In this document: positions 48,094 to 59,278 of the stretch, piece after piece
Layout of the letters: each line of letters begins with the position of its first letter
Numbering within the stretch: the stretch's first letter is position 1
Origin: Gautieria morchelliformis
Taxonomy: Eukaryota; Basidiomycota; Agaricomycetes; Gomphales; Gomphaceae
Assembly (NCBI GenBank): GCA_015179125.1
Contig: WHVA01000427.1
Location: forward strand, 35,999-99,998
Reading direction: 5' to 3'
DNA length: 64,000 nucleotides
Program-made: the position numbers and the translations under genes
The notes under the pieces: model-generated
Seen by the model: only the letters and a program-made list of their open reading frames with translations
Databases searched by the model: none
What the model was told of the DNA's origin: nothing

Positions 48094-48929
48094 ATGTCCA
48101 TGATGACTCGTTCCCGCACCCTTCGGGGTATCTCAGAACAACGACGTTTCTCAGAGCCCCCTGACGATTCACCACCATCCCCAGGTATACCCCTCGCAGA
48201 CCCCGCCGAGCCTAGTAATAAAGGCAAAGGTAGGGCTGACCCTGGTGATCCAGGTGATGGCTCTGGAGGTTCTGGCAATGATCGGGATCTCCCCAACCTG
48301 CCACCTGAAGACCTCGGTGACCTCAAGGACAACGAGCTAATGTGTCAAGTTTTCATAAACCTCGCTAAACCTCGCAAGCCCGAAGCCTGAGCCAAAGTCA
48401 AGGAACCAGACACTTACAATGGTACTGACCAGGCCAAGCTTCGCACCTTCTTCCTCCAATGCGTACTCAACTTCAGAGATCGCCCCTCAGCTTTCAAAAC
48501 TGGGGCATTGAAGGTACAGTATGCTATCTCTTACTTGTCGGGTTCAGCTCTCCAGTATTTTGAGCTGGTGATCCTCGGCGAAGTCCAACCTGAGCCAGAT
48601 TGGCTCGAGGACTAGGACAGTTTCAAGGCCAAGCTTGAGCTCAACTTCGGCCCCTACGACAACGCTGCCCAAGCCGAGATCGACCTCGAGAAGATCGTTA
48701 TGAAAGAGCACCACGCACGATTCTTTATCGACTTCGCCCGAGCTTCAACTCGGACTCAATGGAACGACGCTGCACTCCGACACTTTGTGTATAAGGGCCT
48801 GGCCAAACAAATCAAGGACGACCTACTTCACTTCCCTCAATTCCGCAGCCTCGCCGAGCTTAGGAACTTCGCGCTGGAATGTGACGGTCGTTATTGGGAG
48901 CATAAGGAATACGATGCTATGGCCAATGG
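48094..48929 (+). pseudogene. Retrotransposon gag with two nonsense codons, cut by the chromovirus
   Basis: ATG 48094 follows LTR 2. The frame reads through a Pro/Gly/Asp-rich start, then LRTFFLQCVLNFRDRP and ALKVQYAISYLSGSALQYFE, then FIDFARASTRTQWNDAAL and ELRNFALECDGRYWEHKEYD. These are typical of Ty3-type gag. It has an in-frame TGA at 48388-48390 and TAG at 48613-48615, both explainable as single transitions. It is cut at 48929 by the 5' LTR of the chromovirus. The rest of this gag is not found beyond 55120. Confidence 0.8.
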
Positions 48930-49391
48930 TGTCAGGGGACACCCTGTTTTCCATTCCCAGTTCCGGCTCCATTTCCGACTCCGCTTCCGGTTCCGATTCC
49001 ATCTCCGCATCCGCTCCCGGGAACGATTCCGCTTCTGGGAGAACTTCCACCAGTTCCATTCGCCTTGCCAGTTCCACTCCAATTTCCGACTTCCGCCCCG
49101 GAACAGTGTCGGAAATCAAGCGACTCGCATAATAGGTGACATCAAGGGTCGATCAAGGGTCAGGGGGATGCAGGGTTGATGGCGGGTGCCAAGTGTTGTC
49201 CCTGGCTGCGCAGCGTAGTATAATACGGGCTCGCTGACATTGGGGGTCCTTAGACTTTTCTCTTTGGATTTCCCCTTGTCAGGTGAGAATCCCCTCTCTT
49301 GTATGCTCTGTTCATTTATACATACTTTGGATTTCCCCTTGTCAGTTGTGTGGTAGTGTGATCTCCACAACTAGCCAGGGTTGCCCTTACA
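48930..49391 (+). repeat. 5' LTR of the chromovirus
   Basis: 462 nt, TGTCAGGGG to CCCTTACA. Its first 100 nt hold a TTCCG-rich array. Confidence 0.9.
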
Positions 49392-49578
49392 GTAGAAAAG
49401 TCTCTCCCATAGAGGACCGGCGGTCGTACTGCGTGTCGCAGCCGCCATAGGTGCGTTCGGAATCGGAGACAGCGACTCGGAGATCGCAACCTCTTCCGCA
49501 CACACAGCGTACGACAGCCCTTCTTCTTACGTCGAGCTCCCAACCCCGGAAATCCCGTCCCACATTTCTCCTTCCGAC

Positions 49579-50754
49579 ATGGATCCGGACGATCGTCTTC
49601 GGAATATGGAGGAGGAATTGACGCGGAACCGGATGAAGACCGACGCGATTGAAACAGCCTTACAAGCGATTTTGGCTAAGTTAGATATTCCACAAGGTGG
49701 TGGAAATGAAATGTTGGATGATCCGGATTTCGGAAAAGCGGAACTAGCGGAGGAGAGAAAGTCCGCGAAGTTAGCAAAGGTCAAACCCGCAACTCCGGCG
49801 GACTTTGACGGAGATCGGGAGAAGGGACGCGCATTCTTCAACACATGCAGCATCTACTTCGCAATTGTCGGAGACCTCTTTCCGAACGACCAGGCTCGGA
49901 TTCACTGGGCATTGTCCTTTTTCAAGTCGGACCGCGCATCCCGTTTTGCAAACAAGGTGATCCGACATGAAGCAAAGGGCAAGGGGAACTACTTCCGAGA
50001 CTGGGACGCCTTCGAGAAAACATTTTCCGACCAGTTCTGCCCAAAAAATGAGCAGCTCGCAGCCCTTACGAAGCTTGAGGGGACCAGCTGGTACCAGGCC
50101 GAGGATCCGGTCGATGACTATATCGATCGCTTCCAGGAGCTCATCGACCTTGCGGAGTATGATGACGACAAGACGATCGTCATCAAATTCCGACGAGGAC
50201 TCGATCCGACACTCCAGAACCAAGTTGCGCTGCTTGGGGATGGAGCTCCGGACTTTGATGACCCGGAAGGGTGGTACCAAGCTGCACAGAGGGTGTCCCG
50301 GAACAGGGAAGCAAATGAGGCCTTCGTGGAGACGAGCCGGAATATGACGCGCAGTTCCACTCGTCCTACTCCACCTGTGCCAAAATCCAGAAGCGCATTC
50401 ATTCCCATGCGGAAAGTATTTCCGACGCTTTCTCCGCCCACTCCTATTAGGAACCATAGCCCTCCTCCCTCGAAGAGTGGCCCTGCCCCGATGGATGTTG
50501 ACCGCATGCGCGGAAAAGGCCGCGGAACTATCACCTGCTTCCGATGTCAACAACCAGGCCACTATGCCCGCGAGTGCCCCCAAGCATTTGACATCCGGCT
50601 TATGACCACAGAGGAGAAACTCGAGCTCCTTCCAGAGTTCCTCGCACTTGCGGACATAAGCAGAGTGCCTACTGCGGAAGGAGTTTCCGAAAATGCGGAA
50701 CATGGCCCATCGGAAGCGGAAGATGCGTCGGATTTTGTGACGCACAGCGGGTGA
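49579..50754 (+). CDS. Chromovirus Gag
   Basis: ATG 49579 opens a 391-codon frame with a coiled N-terminus (MDPDDRLRNMEEELTRNRMK). The retrotransposon gag core includes ALSFFKSDRASRFANKV and YIDRFQELIDLAEYDDDKT. A CCHC knuckle, CFRCQQPGHYARECP, lies near the end. The TGA at 50752-50754 follows a GGATTTT heptamer (50730-50736) by five codons, and the protein sequence continues in the -1 frame. Gag should form the cytoplasmic particle and package element RNA. Codons are rich in CGG and CGGAA, unlike the neighbouring host genes. Confidence 0.88.
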   Translation: MDPDDRLRNMEEELTRNRMKTDAIETALQAILAKLDIPQGGGNEMLDDPDFGKAELAEERKSAKLAKVKPATPADFDGDREKGRAFFNTCSIYFAIVGDLFPNDQARIHWALSFFKSDRASRFANKVIRHEAKGKGNYFRDWDAFEKTFSDQFCPKNEQLAALTKLEGTSWYQAEDPVDDYIDRFQELIDLAEYDDDKTIVIKFRRGLDPTLQNQVALLGDGAPDFDDPEGWYQAAQRVSRNREANEAFVETSRNMTRSSTRPTPPVPKSRSAFIPMRKVFPTLSPPTPIRNHSPPPSKSGPAPMDVDRMRGKGRGTITCFRCQQPGHYARECPQAFDIRLMTTEEKLELLPEFLALADISRVPTAEGVSENAEHGPSEAEDASDFVTHSG

Positions 50755-53700
50755 GATGTGTGCCCCTGCTGCCTGTACATAACCGGTTTGCCTGTCTTGA
50801 AGTAGAGAATGAAAAGCCCCGACTCCCCTCACTTCATACAGACCCACCGGATAAAGTCACACAAAAGCCAAATCCGACACCTCGTCTATCCCGCATCCGC
50901 CCTTGGGAGAGACGCCTTCCGAAGCGCTATGTCGTTGCTGCCACCCCTGGCCCAAGTCACTAGTCATTAAGGTAGAGATCCAGACGACAGATACGGCGGA
51001 AGTCAAATCCGGACCCGCCCTTGTCGATTGCGGGGCCACTGGTCAGTTTATGGACCGGGACTATGTGGAACGGAACCGACTGACGACGCGGAAGTTGCAA
51101 CGTGCAATCCCGGTGTTCAATGTGGATGGAAGCCCCAATGAGGCAGGGTCCATCACGGAGATAGTGGACACAATTCTCCGCTACGATGGACACTCGGAAC
51201 GCACTTCCTTCGCTGTCACCAGCCTGGGGAAGCAAGACATCATCCTTGGGTTTACCTGGCTTCAAGAGCACAACCCGGAGATCAATTGGCAGACTCGGAA
51301 GGTACTGATGAGTCGATGTCCAGCCAAGTGTCACATGTGCCGGTCGGAAGCGCGGAAGGAGCACCAGGAGCAGCGGAAGACCGAACGGCTCATACAGACA
51401 TGTCGTTCCGGCCCCCATCCACTGCTTGCAGAAGAAGACTCGGAAGCGGAATTTGAACCGGATCCCACTTCCAATTCCGATTCCGACGTCATCCGACTCG
51501 GCCTGGAAGACGCTCTGACGGAAGGGAGCGCTTGCTGTACGTAAACCTTCCGCGGAGGCGGAACACATCCGTGCCACCGGAAATATTTCGCAACGCCTTG
51601 CTGAAGCCTCTAAGAGGTATGATAGAGTGGAGGCGGAAATTCCGGAGTACCTGCGGGAGTTTGAGGACGTCTTCTCCAAAGAGTCGTTTGATGCCCTGCC
51701 TCCGCGGAAACTGTGGGACCATGCCATCGAGTTGGAGCCTGGGTCGAAGCCCACCAACTGCAAGGTCTACCCGCTGTCACCCAAGGAGCAGGTAGAGCTC
51801 GATGCATTCCTTGCGGAAAATCTCCGTACAGGGAGGATCCGCCCCTCCAAGTCACCCATGGCATCTCCGGTGTTCTTCATCAAGAAGAAGGACGGCTCGC
51901 TCAGACTTGTGCAGGATTACCGGGCCTTGAATGCGATCACGATCAAGAACCGGTACCCCATTCCGCTCATTTCCGAATTGATCACACAACTCCGCGGGGC
52001 GAAGTACTTCACCAAGCTGGATGTCCGCTGGGGCTTCAATAATGTCCGGATCCGGGAGGGAGATGAGTGGAAGGCCGCATTCCGCACCAACCGAGGACTC
52101 TTTGAACCACAGGTCATGTTCTTTGGCCTCACCAACAGTCCTGCCACGTTCCAGACAATGATGAATGACATTTTCCGTGACATGATAGCAGAAGGGGTTG
52201 TCTGCGTCTACCTCGATGACATCCTCATCTTCACAAAAACAATGTCCGAACATCGGGAAGTCGTGCGGAGAGTGCTGGAACGACTCCGGGAGTACAACCT
52301 GTGTCTCAAGCCGGAAAAGTGCGAATTTGAGCGGACGCGGATAGAGTATCTTGGGGTGATCGTGTCGGAAGGAAAGGTGGAAATGGACCCCGTCAAGGTT
52401 TCCGGTGTGTCGGATTGGCCGGTGCCGCGGAACAAGAAGGAAGTCCAGTCCTTCATTGGGTTTGTCAATTTCTACCGGCGGTTCATCAAGGACTTCTCCT
52501 GCCACGCCCGTGCCCTCTTCGACCTCACCAAGAAGGAGGTTGGATGGCGGTGGGGAGAGCCGGAACGGGCCTCCTTTGACAAACTCAAAGAGCTGATCAC
52601 TTCCACCCCGGTCCTGATCTTTCCCGACGACTCTCGCCCTTACCGAGTGGAGGCGGATTCTTCCGACGCAGCTACCGGAGCGGTCTTGTCGCAACAGTCA
52701 TCGGAAGAAGGTGGGGGGTGGCATCCGATTGCCTTCTTCTCTAAGAGTCTCAGTCCGGTCGAGCGGAACTACGAGATCCATGACAAGGAGATGCTGGCAA
52801 TCATCCGAGCGCTGGAAGAGTGGCGACACTTCCTCGAGGGTGCTCTATGCCCTTTTGAGATCTGGACAGACCACAAGAACCTCGAGTATTTCCGCACGTC
52901 TAAGAAGCTGAACCGACGACAAGCACGGTGGTCCCTACACCTGTCCCGGTTTGACTTCATGCTCCACCACCGCCCCGGCCGCACCATGGGCAAGCCCGAT
53001 GCCCTATCCCGCCGCGCGGATCACGGAAGCGGAAGTGGAGACAACGCGGATATGACACTGCTCCGCCCAAGTCTCTTTGCAATCCGTGCCCTAGAAGGAG
53101 TAACTGCAGTTGGGGCGGAAGCGGAAATGCTCCGGGATATCCGGAGGCAGTACCGGAATGGAGAGAAGGAGGAGTCGGTGGTGAAGGCAGTGGAGGAACT
53201 CCGGAAAGGGCACTCACGGTCTGTACGGGCAGCGGAATGGTCGGAACGTGATGGACTGCTCCACTTCAGAGGCAAGGTCTATGTTCCGGGTGGGGCGGAC
53301 CTCCGCCGTCGCATCGTGTCCCAGCACCATGACACACGGGTCGCTGGGCATGCTGGCAGGTGGAAGACGCTGGAGTTAGTGGCTCGGAATTACTGGTGGC
53401 CTCAGATGTCCCGCTACATCGGACAGTACGTGAAGACGTGTGACCTTTGTCTCCGAACCAAAGCGCAACGACGTCCGCCGTCGGAGAACTTGTTCCGCTC
53501 CCGATTCCCGAATCCCGCTGGGACACCATCAGTGTCGACTTCATCGTTGAACTCCCAGAGTCTCATGGCTACGACGCGATCATGAACGTCGTGGATTCGG
53601 TGAGCAAGGTGTCCCACTTCATTCCGACGCACACGACGATCACAGCCCTCGGAGCGGCCCGCCTGCTCCTTGCACATGTCTGGAAGTTGCATGGGCTCCC

Positions 53701-54908
53701 GAAGCAAGTCGTTTCCGACCGAGGTCCGCAGTTTGTCGCGGAACTGACTCGGGAGCTCTACCGCCTGCTCGGCATAAGGCTGGCTACCACCACAGCGTAC
53801 CATCCGCAGGGTGACGGACAGACGGAACGGGTCAATCAGGAGTTGGAGCAATATCTCCGCCTCTTTGTCAACGAGAGGCAGGATGACTGGGATGAGTTAC
53901 TTCCGCTGGCGGAATTCCAATACAACAACCATGTCCATTCCGCCACGCAACAGACTCCCTTCATGCTTGACTCCGGACGACACCCGCGGATGGGCTTCGA
54001 ACCACGCCAGGCTGACTCCCGACTCGAGACAGTCAATGAGTTCCGAGACCGCATGGACTCCACCCTTTCGGAAGCCAAGTCGGCCCTTGCGAAGGGCCAA
54101 GGATGACATGGCAAGGTACTACAACCGACGCCGAGTTCCTGCCCCAGAGTACCAAGTTGGAGACAAGGTGTACCTAGATGCAAGTGACATCCGCACCACA
54201 CGCCCTTCGCAGAAGCTTGCCCACCGCTACCTTGGGCCCTTCACAGTGACGCGGAGGGTTGGACGGAATGCATACCGCCTCCGACTTCCGATGTCCATGT
54301 CCCACCTCCACCCCGTCTTCAACGTGGTGAAGTTACTCCCTATGCTTGAGGACCCGATTCCACGTCGGAAGGCTCATCCGCCACCTCCACCAGAAATTGT
54401 AGATGGGGAAGAGCACTACGTGGTGGAACGGATCCTGGACAGCCGGTTTGTGCGAGGACGACTCCAATTCCTCGTGAAATGGGAAGGGTATGGGTACGAG
54501 GAGAATTCGTGGGTCCCAGAGCAAGATGTTTCCGCTCCTGACAAACTCCGGGAGTTCTATAGGACACATCCAGGTGCCCCTCGCCGAATCCGCTCGCTGG
54601 CATTTCAATCCCTTGTGTCCCGTGCTTCGAGGACGCAGCACGCTAGAGGGGGGGGTGATGTCAGGGGACACCCTGTTTTCCATTTCCAGTTCCGACTCCA
54701 TTTCCGACTCCGCTTCCGGTTCCGATTCCATCTCCGCATCCGCTCCCGGGAACGATTCCGCTTCTGGGAGAACTTCCACCAGTTCCATTCGCCTTGCCAG
54801 TTCCACTCCAATTTCCGACTTCCGCCCCGGAACAGTGTCGGAAATCAAGCGACTCGCATAATAGGTGGCATCAAGGGTCGATCAAGGGTCAGGGGGATGC
54901 AGGGTTGA
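50737..54908 (+). pseudogene. Chromovirus Pol: protease, RT, RNase H, integrase, chromodomain, with frame changes
   Basis: Domains in order: a bridge segment (LLPVHNRFACLEVENEK), protease PALVDCGATGQFMDRDYVE (about 51020), reverse transcriptase with VYLDDILIFTKTMSE (about 52210), RNase H ending at about 53000, integrase zinc region CDLCLRTKAQ (about 53440), the integrase core, and a C-terminal chromodomain (EEHYVVERILDSRFV, about 54400). The frame changes near 50955, near 51530, at about 53480 (one base fewer than the old copy) and at about 54091 (one base more than the old copy). The last frame runs through the purine tract into the 3' LTR. The reverse transcriptase/RNase H frame of 652 codons is intact. 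The indels may be mutations or assembly errors. Confidence 0.85.
54646..54658 (+). promoter_or_regulatory. Polypurine tract of the chromovirus
   Basis: AGAGGGGGGGGTGA-like tract immediately before the 3' LTR, the expected plus-strand primer site for reverse transcription. The old copy has the related tract just before 38077. Confidence 0.7.
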
Positions 54909-55120
54909 TGGCGGGTGCCAAGTGTTGTCCCTGGCTGCGCAGCGTAGTATAATACGGGCTCGCTGACATTGGGGGTCCTTAGACTTTTCTCTTTGGATTT
55001 CCCCTTGTCAGGTGAGAATCCCCTCTCTTGTATGCTCTGTTCATTTATACATACTTTGGATTTCCCCTTGTCAGTTGTGTGGTAGTGTGATCTCCACAAC
55101 TAGCCAGGGTTGCCCTTACA
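54659..55120 (+). repeat. 3' LTR of the chromovirus
   Basis: 462 nt and colinear with the 5' LTR; about three substitutions were seen (two within the first 40 nt and one near position 210). Confidence 0.9.
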
Positions 55121-56070
55121 GTCTTGCCATTCGCACTCCAATACCCGAGAGAGTTGATCAGTTGATTTTCCTGGTTAATATCTTTCACAAGTCAATTCCT
55201 GTTACTTGTAAAAGCTGCTTTAGATTCTATTCTTTGCCTCTCGTTTTATTGCTGTGCGCTGGTAGATTATCAGGGCAGTCCATTTATAAACTCGCCTGCT
55301 AAGTACATTCCTTCATATTTTGGAATACGCTTGGACCCCGATAGTGTCCTTGAACCTACAGTCTTTTAGTTTATTGTTCAGTGCTGCTAAGAAATGCATT
55401 GCCTTCCATCCGTATTAACTTGGACTAGTTTTTATGCGGATTGCAACCAAGGTACAAATATTAAATTATTTCTGGAGTTGTGCTGCAGCATTGTTTAATA
55501 TTCTTTGAGTCTCGTAAACGACACGTTCTGATAGATTGAAGTGTTAGCAATAACACCAAAGTCTTGAAGGATTCCAAAACAGATACAGGTCAACCTTTGC
55601 AGGCGGCATGTATTTCGGACTCCGCCTTGTGTACCCGAAATAGCTGTAAAGTTTTTTGCACTTTTTTTTATGATTTTATCACACTTTTTTGGGATTGAGA
55701 AAGCTTTAAAAAAACTGAAATTTTATTGAAGTTTTTTTTAGATAAAAAAAACACCAAAAAAATGTGCAAAATCTTTACAGTTTTTTGAACAGTTTTTCAG
55801 ATCAAAAAACCTAACTATGCCTCCAGTGTGGATAGATATGACGTCCCAAGCAATTGAACCTTAGTCAAGATAATCCAGGCACTGCACCAGCACACAGGCA
55901 CCTGGGCATCGGTCAGAAGGAATAATAGTTATGGGATTCACAACACTGTATGAGGCCAACAGATACTATGAAAATTATAGCAGACAGTCCCATCTATGGA
56001 CTTATCACATAGCTACATCAGGAGAGAGGTACAGAGGTGGTGAATCCCTCGCTGAGTGCCTGCATGCATG
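55121..56070. other. Unassigned AT-rich spacer
   Basis: No gene is recognised. It contains the foldback element at 55644-55780. The sequence directly after the chromovirus is not the continuation of the gag that the element interrupts on its left. Confidence 0.4.
55644..55780. mobile_element. MITE-like foldback element
   Basis: CTGTAAAGTTTTTTGCACTT at the left end pairs imperfectly with AAGTGCAAAATCTTTACAG-type sequence at the right end (about 25 bp, few mismatches). The total is 137 bp with an AT-rich, poly-T/poly-A interior and no open frame. Confidence 0.5.
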
Positions 56071-57337
56071 TGTCAAGATTGGTTTTCAGGTGTTAATATT
56101 GTGTATTAGTGAACACAGCGAATGCCCGAATAACTTGTGTGAATAAGTATGCCGTTCGGCCAATAGGTGAACCAATGAATGTTCACAAGGTAAGAGGGTT
56201 GCCTGAATGGGGCTCCCCCTATCTACAGTTGTAGCGAAATAGCCCGTGGCTCTTGACGATGTAACGTGCAAGGTCTCACGGAAGGGCTGTCTAAGTCTCG
56301 ACAATCCCTTCGCTGGCGAAGGTGCTCCTTCGGAGCCCTTCGCCAAACAGAAAATGGTTCGAAGGCTAAGGTAACGAAGATGAAGTATGAGAACTCACCA
56401 GTGATGCCTAAGTCCTCTGCTAGTCGAAGATGGAAATCTCCAAGAGAAGGCTTAAGACAATGACCACAGCGAGGTCAAAGCTGCACAAGATGAATGACGT
56501 ATGATAATTGAACTGGGGAATATACATGCAAATGTAAACTACTTATATCGAATGCTCGTAAGGTATCAGCGAATAGGAAAGAGGCCATTGTGAGTCAGGG
56601 TTGGATAGGGGTGCGCAGTCATGATACAACATAGATGAAATAAACATACAATAGAATGAGAGAAGAGGGGGAACATGAAACGACGGAGTGTGAAGGTGGC
56701 GAAGACACCTATGTACGAAATCATGTCTTGGGCCCGCATATACCCTGCCCTGCACGGGTTCTTCATCTACTGGGTTGATCCCACACGACCCATGGGTAGG
56801 ACGTCCGCGAACGCACCCTGCTCATATGAACACCAAAAGGGGTTGGATCGAGAAGCTGATGGAGTTACTGACAAGCCATTCTGCCAGATCAGGATGTCGA
56901 TCGTGGTTTGATGGTGTGCCTGTTGGCGAATGATGCGAGCAGCGAATGGTCATTCGGCGAAATGTGAGGAAGGGCCAGCGGAGATGACATAGAGCAGGAG
57001 TGGTCGAGGTGGAGGGCGAAGACGAGCGAACACGGAGGAGGAGTAGCGAAAGGGGAAATGGGGATAACAAGGTGCAGGAAATACACAGGTCATGACAATC
57101 CAATTACCAGAACGCCATCGGAAGAGGGTTGCGCAGAGGAGGTGGTAGACCCAGCCATGACTGCCGAGTTAGTCCAAAGACGTTGATCATGCGTTTGACG
57201 GCGTGGCTATGGTAATTGGCGTGAACAGCGAGAATTGGTTGCCGAACATGGCAATGGCGATCGGAACGAACACGAAGGTGGAGTGAGAAAATAGGAAAAC
57301 TGAGCATCTGAGTATGGGAAATAAACGCGTCATGACA
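56071..57337 (-). mobile_element. LTR of the 1266-nt family, probable 3' LTR of a minus-strand element
   Basis: Reverse complement of the family at 43675-44940: it begins TGTCATGACGCG at 57337 and ends TTGACA at 56071. Directly upstream on the minus strand is a purine tract (AGGAGGGGGGTAC), as expected for a PPT. The internal part of the element should therefore lie at higher coordinates. Confidence 0.8.
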
Positions 57338-57517
57338 GTACCCCCCTCCTAGCTTGGGAGTCCAACGACGTAGTGCTCTGGGATGGGGGACGAGTCTGAG
57401 GACCTAATAGTGCCCCCGATACGATCTCTCGCCGCTTGGTTCGTGCATGGCTCAGCCCTGGGCTTTAAAAGGTGTTGCGACGTGAGGCGACGGGTTCATT
57501 CCACTATTCGATTCCTT

Positions 57518-58910
57518 ATGGCCCCTAACGAGTCCTCCTCTCTCTCTGTGCTCATCGAGCGAACACGGGTCAAGCTGAAGGTTCGTCCTGACCTTCGGGG
57601 AGCCTTGCGCGAAGAGGTGGAGCAGTGGGCTGCCGAGGCTGAAGAACTCCAGGTAAGAGAGCTCCCTCATCAAGAATTTCGCTGACCACCCCATCACAGG
57701 CCGAGCTGCATACCACATTGCGTGTCGAAGTGATCGTGGACCACGACTTCGAACGTCCATCGGAAGTGGACGACCTGGTGAGGGAGGTGAAGGAGCGAAA
57801 GAGTGGCTCGGGAGCGTGGGTTTCTTAGTTAGCCCAGAATTCCTTGATGCCGGGATGAACGCGGTGTCAGAACCGATAGTGGTCGCGAGGTCCGTCGAAG
57901 GAACCCAAGGTAGTGGGGGGTGCTACGAAGGAGCCCGGAGTCGAGGGGGACAGTATGCAGGAGTCTGAAAGTACGTGACACTTGTTTGTTCGCTGGCCTC
58001 CTGACTTGAAGTTCTCTCGAAGATCACGCTCGCGCAGCTGAGCCTATCGCTGGATCACCTGGACAATCGGCCACAGTCCAGCCTGTGCGGATGAAACGGC
58101 GACCCATGTTCCTGTCATCCGAAGACGAAGGCGAAAATACCCGAACACCGAAGAAGGTCGGAAGGAACGCACACGGAGTCCTTTGCCAGAGATCATCGCA
58201 GTCGAGCCGACTCCTGCCCATCGTCGCAAGGGTCGGGTGAATGCGCTGGTTACTGAATCGGACAAGGTTCCACAATCGGTAGCGAAGCATGGTTACCCCG
58301 AGCATGCATATTTGCTCGGCTGGCTGATTTATAACGGGGTAAGCAGCATAGCTTTTTGTTGGAGTAATTCGCCACTGACTGTGTGCTTCTCCGTAGCCAA
58401 GGTACTGAAGAGGCCTGCGAAGTGTGGGCAATGCCTTCGCTATGGTCACACCTGCAGTGGTGAGGTGGGGAAGATGTGTGGGCGATTGCATTCGTGGATC
58501 GCCAGGGCTGTGTCGCGGGCAGAGGGTAAGTCTCCTCCTTTTCCATTCCTCCTACACCGTCCGAACTCATGTGGAGTCCTTGTCCTCCTCTAGAGTACGT
58601 GTGAAGGACGAAAAGGATGGTCGAGAGCTGGAGGTGAAGGAGCGAGGGTCGAAGGGGAAGAGCAAGGGGAAGGCGAAGGAAAAAGGGTCGACGACAGGTC
58701 CGTCCTCGATTTCGTCGAAGGGCGTCCTTGGTAAGCCTGTTGTGCCCCTCTTCCGAGCATATTTGGCTGATTCCAGATACCTCCGAAGGCACCCGAACGT
58801 CTACACTGGCCAGCGAGGAGAGAATGGAGGAGCTGGTGGAGAGGTCGGAGGAGCTGATGAGGAGTGTGTCCCGGAAGTTGAACGATTTAAGCGGAGAGGT
58901 GTTAGAATAG
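57518..58910 (+). CDS. Agaricomycete Cys-cluster hypothetical protein, multi-exon, inside an LTR element
   Basis: ATG 57518 begins MAPNESSSLSVLIERTRVKL. An acidic, coiled N-terminus follows. A clear intron lies at 57653-57699. Further exons encode a Pro/Ser/Arg-rich middle part (RMKRRPMFLSSEDEGEN). Next comes a cysteine cluster, KCGQCLRYGHTCSGEVGKMC (about 58415-58480), resembling a fungal zinc cluster but lacking a final Cys after GKMCGR. A Lys-rich stretch and a C-terminal coiled coil (SEERMEELVERSEELMRSVS) lead to the stop at 58908-58910. Similar coiled/Cys-cluster proteins are common near transposons in this fungal class, but I know no function. It lies antisense to the LTR at 56071-57337, 180 bp from it. 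Confidence 0.5.
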
Positions 58911-59278
58911 AGGGGGTCCAGGTGATGATCAGGAAGCTAACGAAATAGAGTAGAGTCTGTGGTAATTTTTGTGTGAACATAGAAGCATTGTTTCTCTTGA
59001 AGAGCTAGATGGTGTCCAAGCCTTAGGTCTCTTCGGGGGCTTCACGTGAAAGTAGGCGAAAGTGGCTATAAGCAAATCAACTGGAGGCGGTGTTCGCGAA
59101 GTTTGTGCGAAGTGATCACCAAGTTTTCCGAATGTAGGGGTGTGAGTTTGTATAATGCCTAAGCACTCATCCCCCCCTTTATGGTACACGTCGCCCCGAC
59201 GGGTAAAATGCGTTGGGATGGTTCGGGATGCTGTTGGGAGACAGAATGGTTCGCTATCCATGTCGGACGTTGAAGAGT

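Larger units (their letters stand above)
48930..55120 (+). mobile_element. Young Ty3 chromovirus, LTR to LTR
   Basis: A 6.19-kb element with 462-nt LTRs at both ends. Gene order is gag, protease, reverse transcriptase, RNase H, integrase and chromodomain. The LTRs differ at about three positions by eye, implying recent insertion. A purine tract precedes the 3' LTR. Flanks (AATGG left, GTCTT right) are not a target-site duplication. The pol has several frame changes, so this copy is probably not autonomous as sequenced. Confidence 0.9.

Noticed and set aside
48823-49119. Glu-rich minus-strand frame over the chromovirus LTR (repeated at 54333-54848)
   Set aside because: It is the reverse reading of the TTCCG array and recurs only because the LTR is duplicated.
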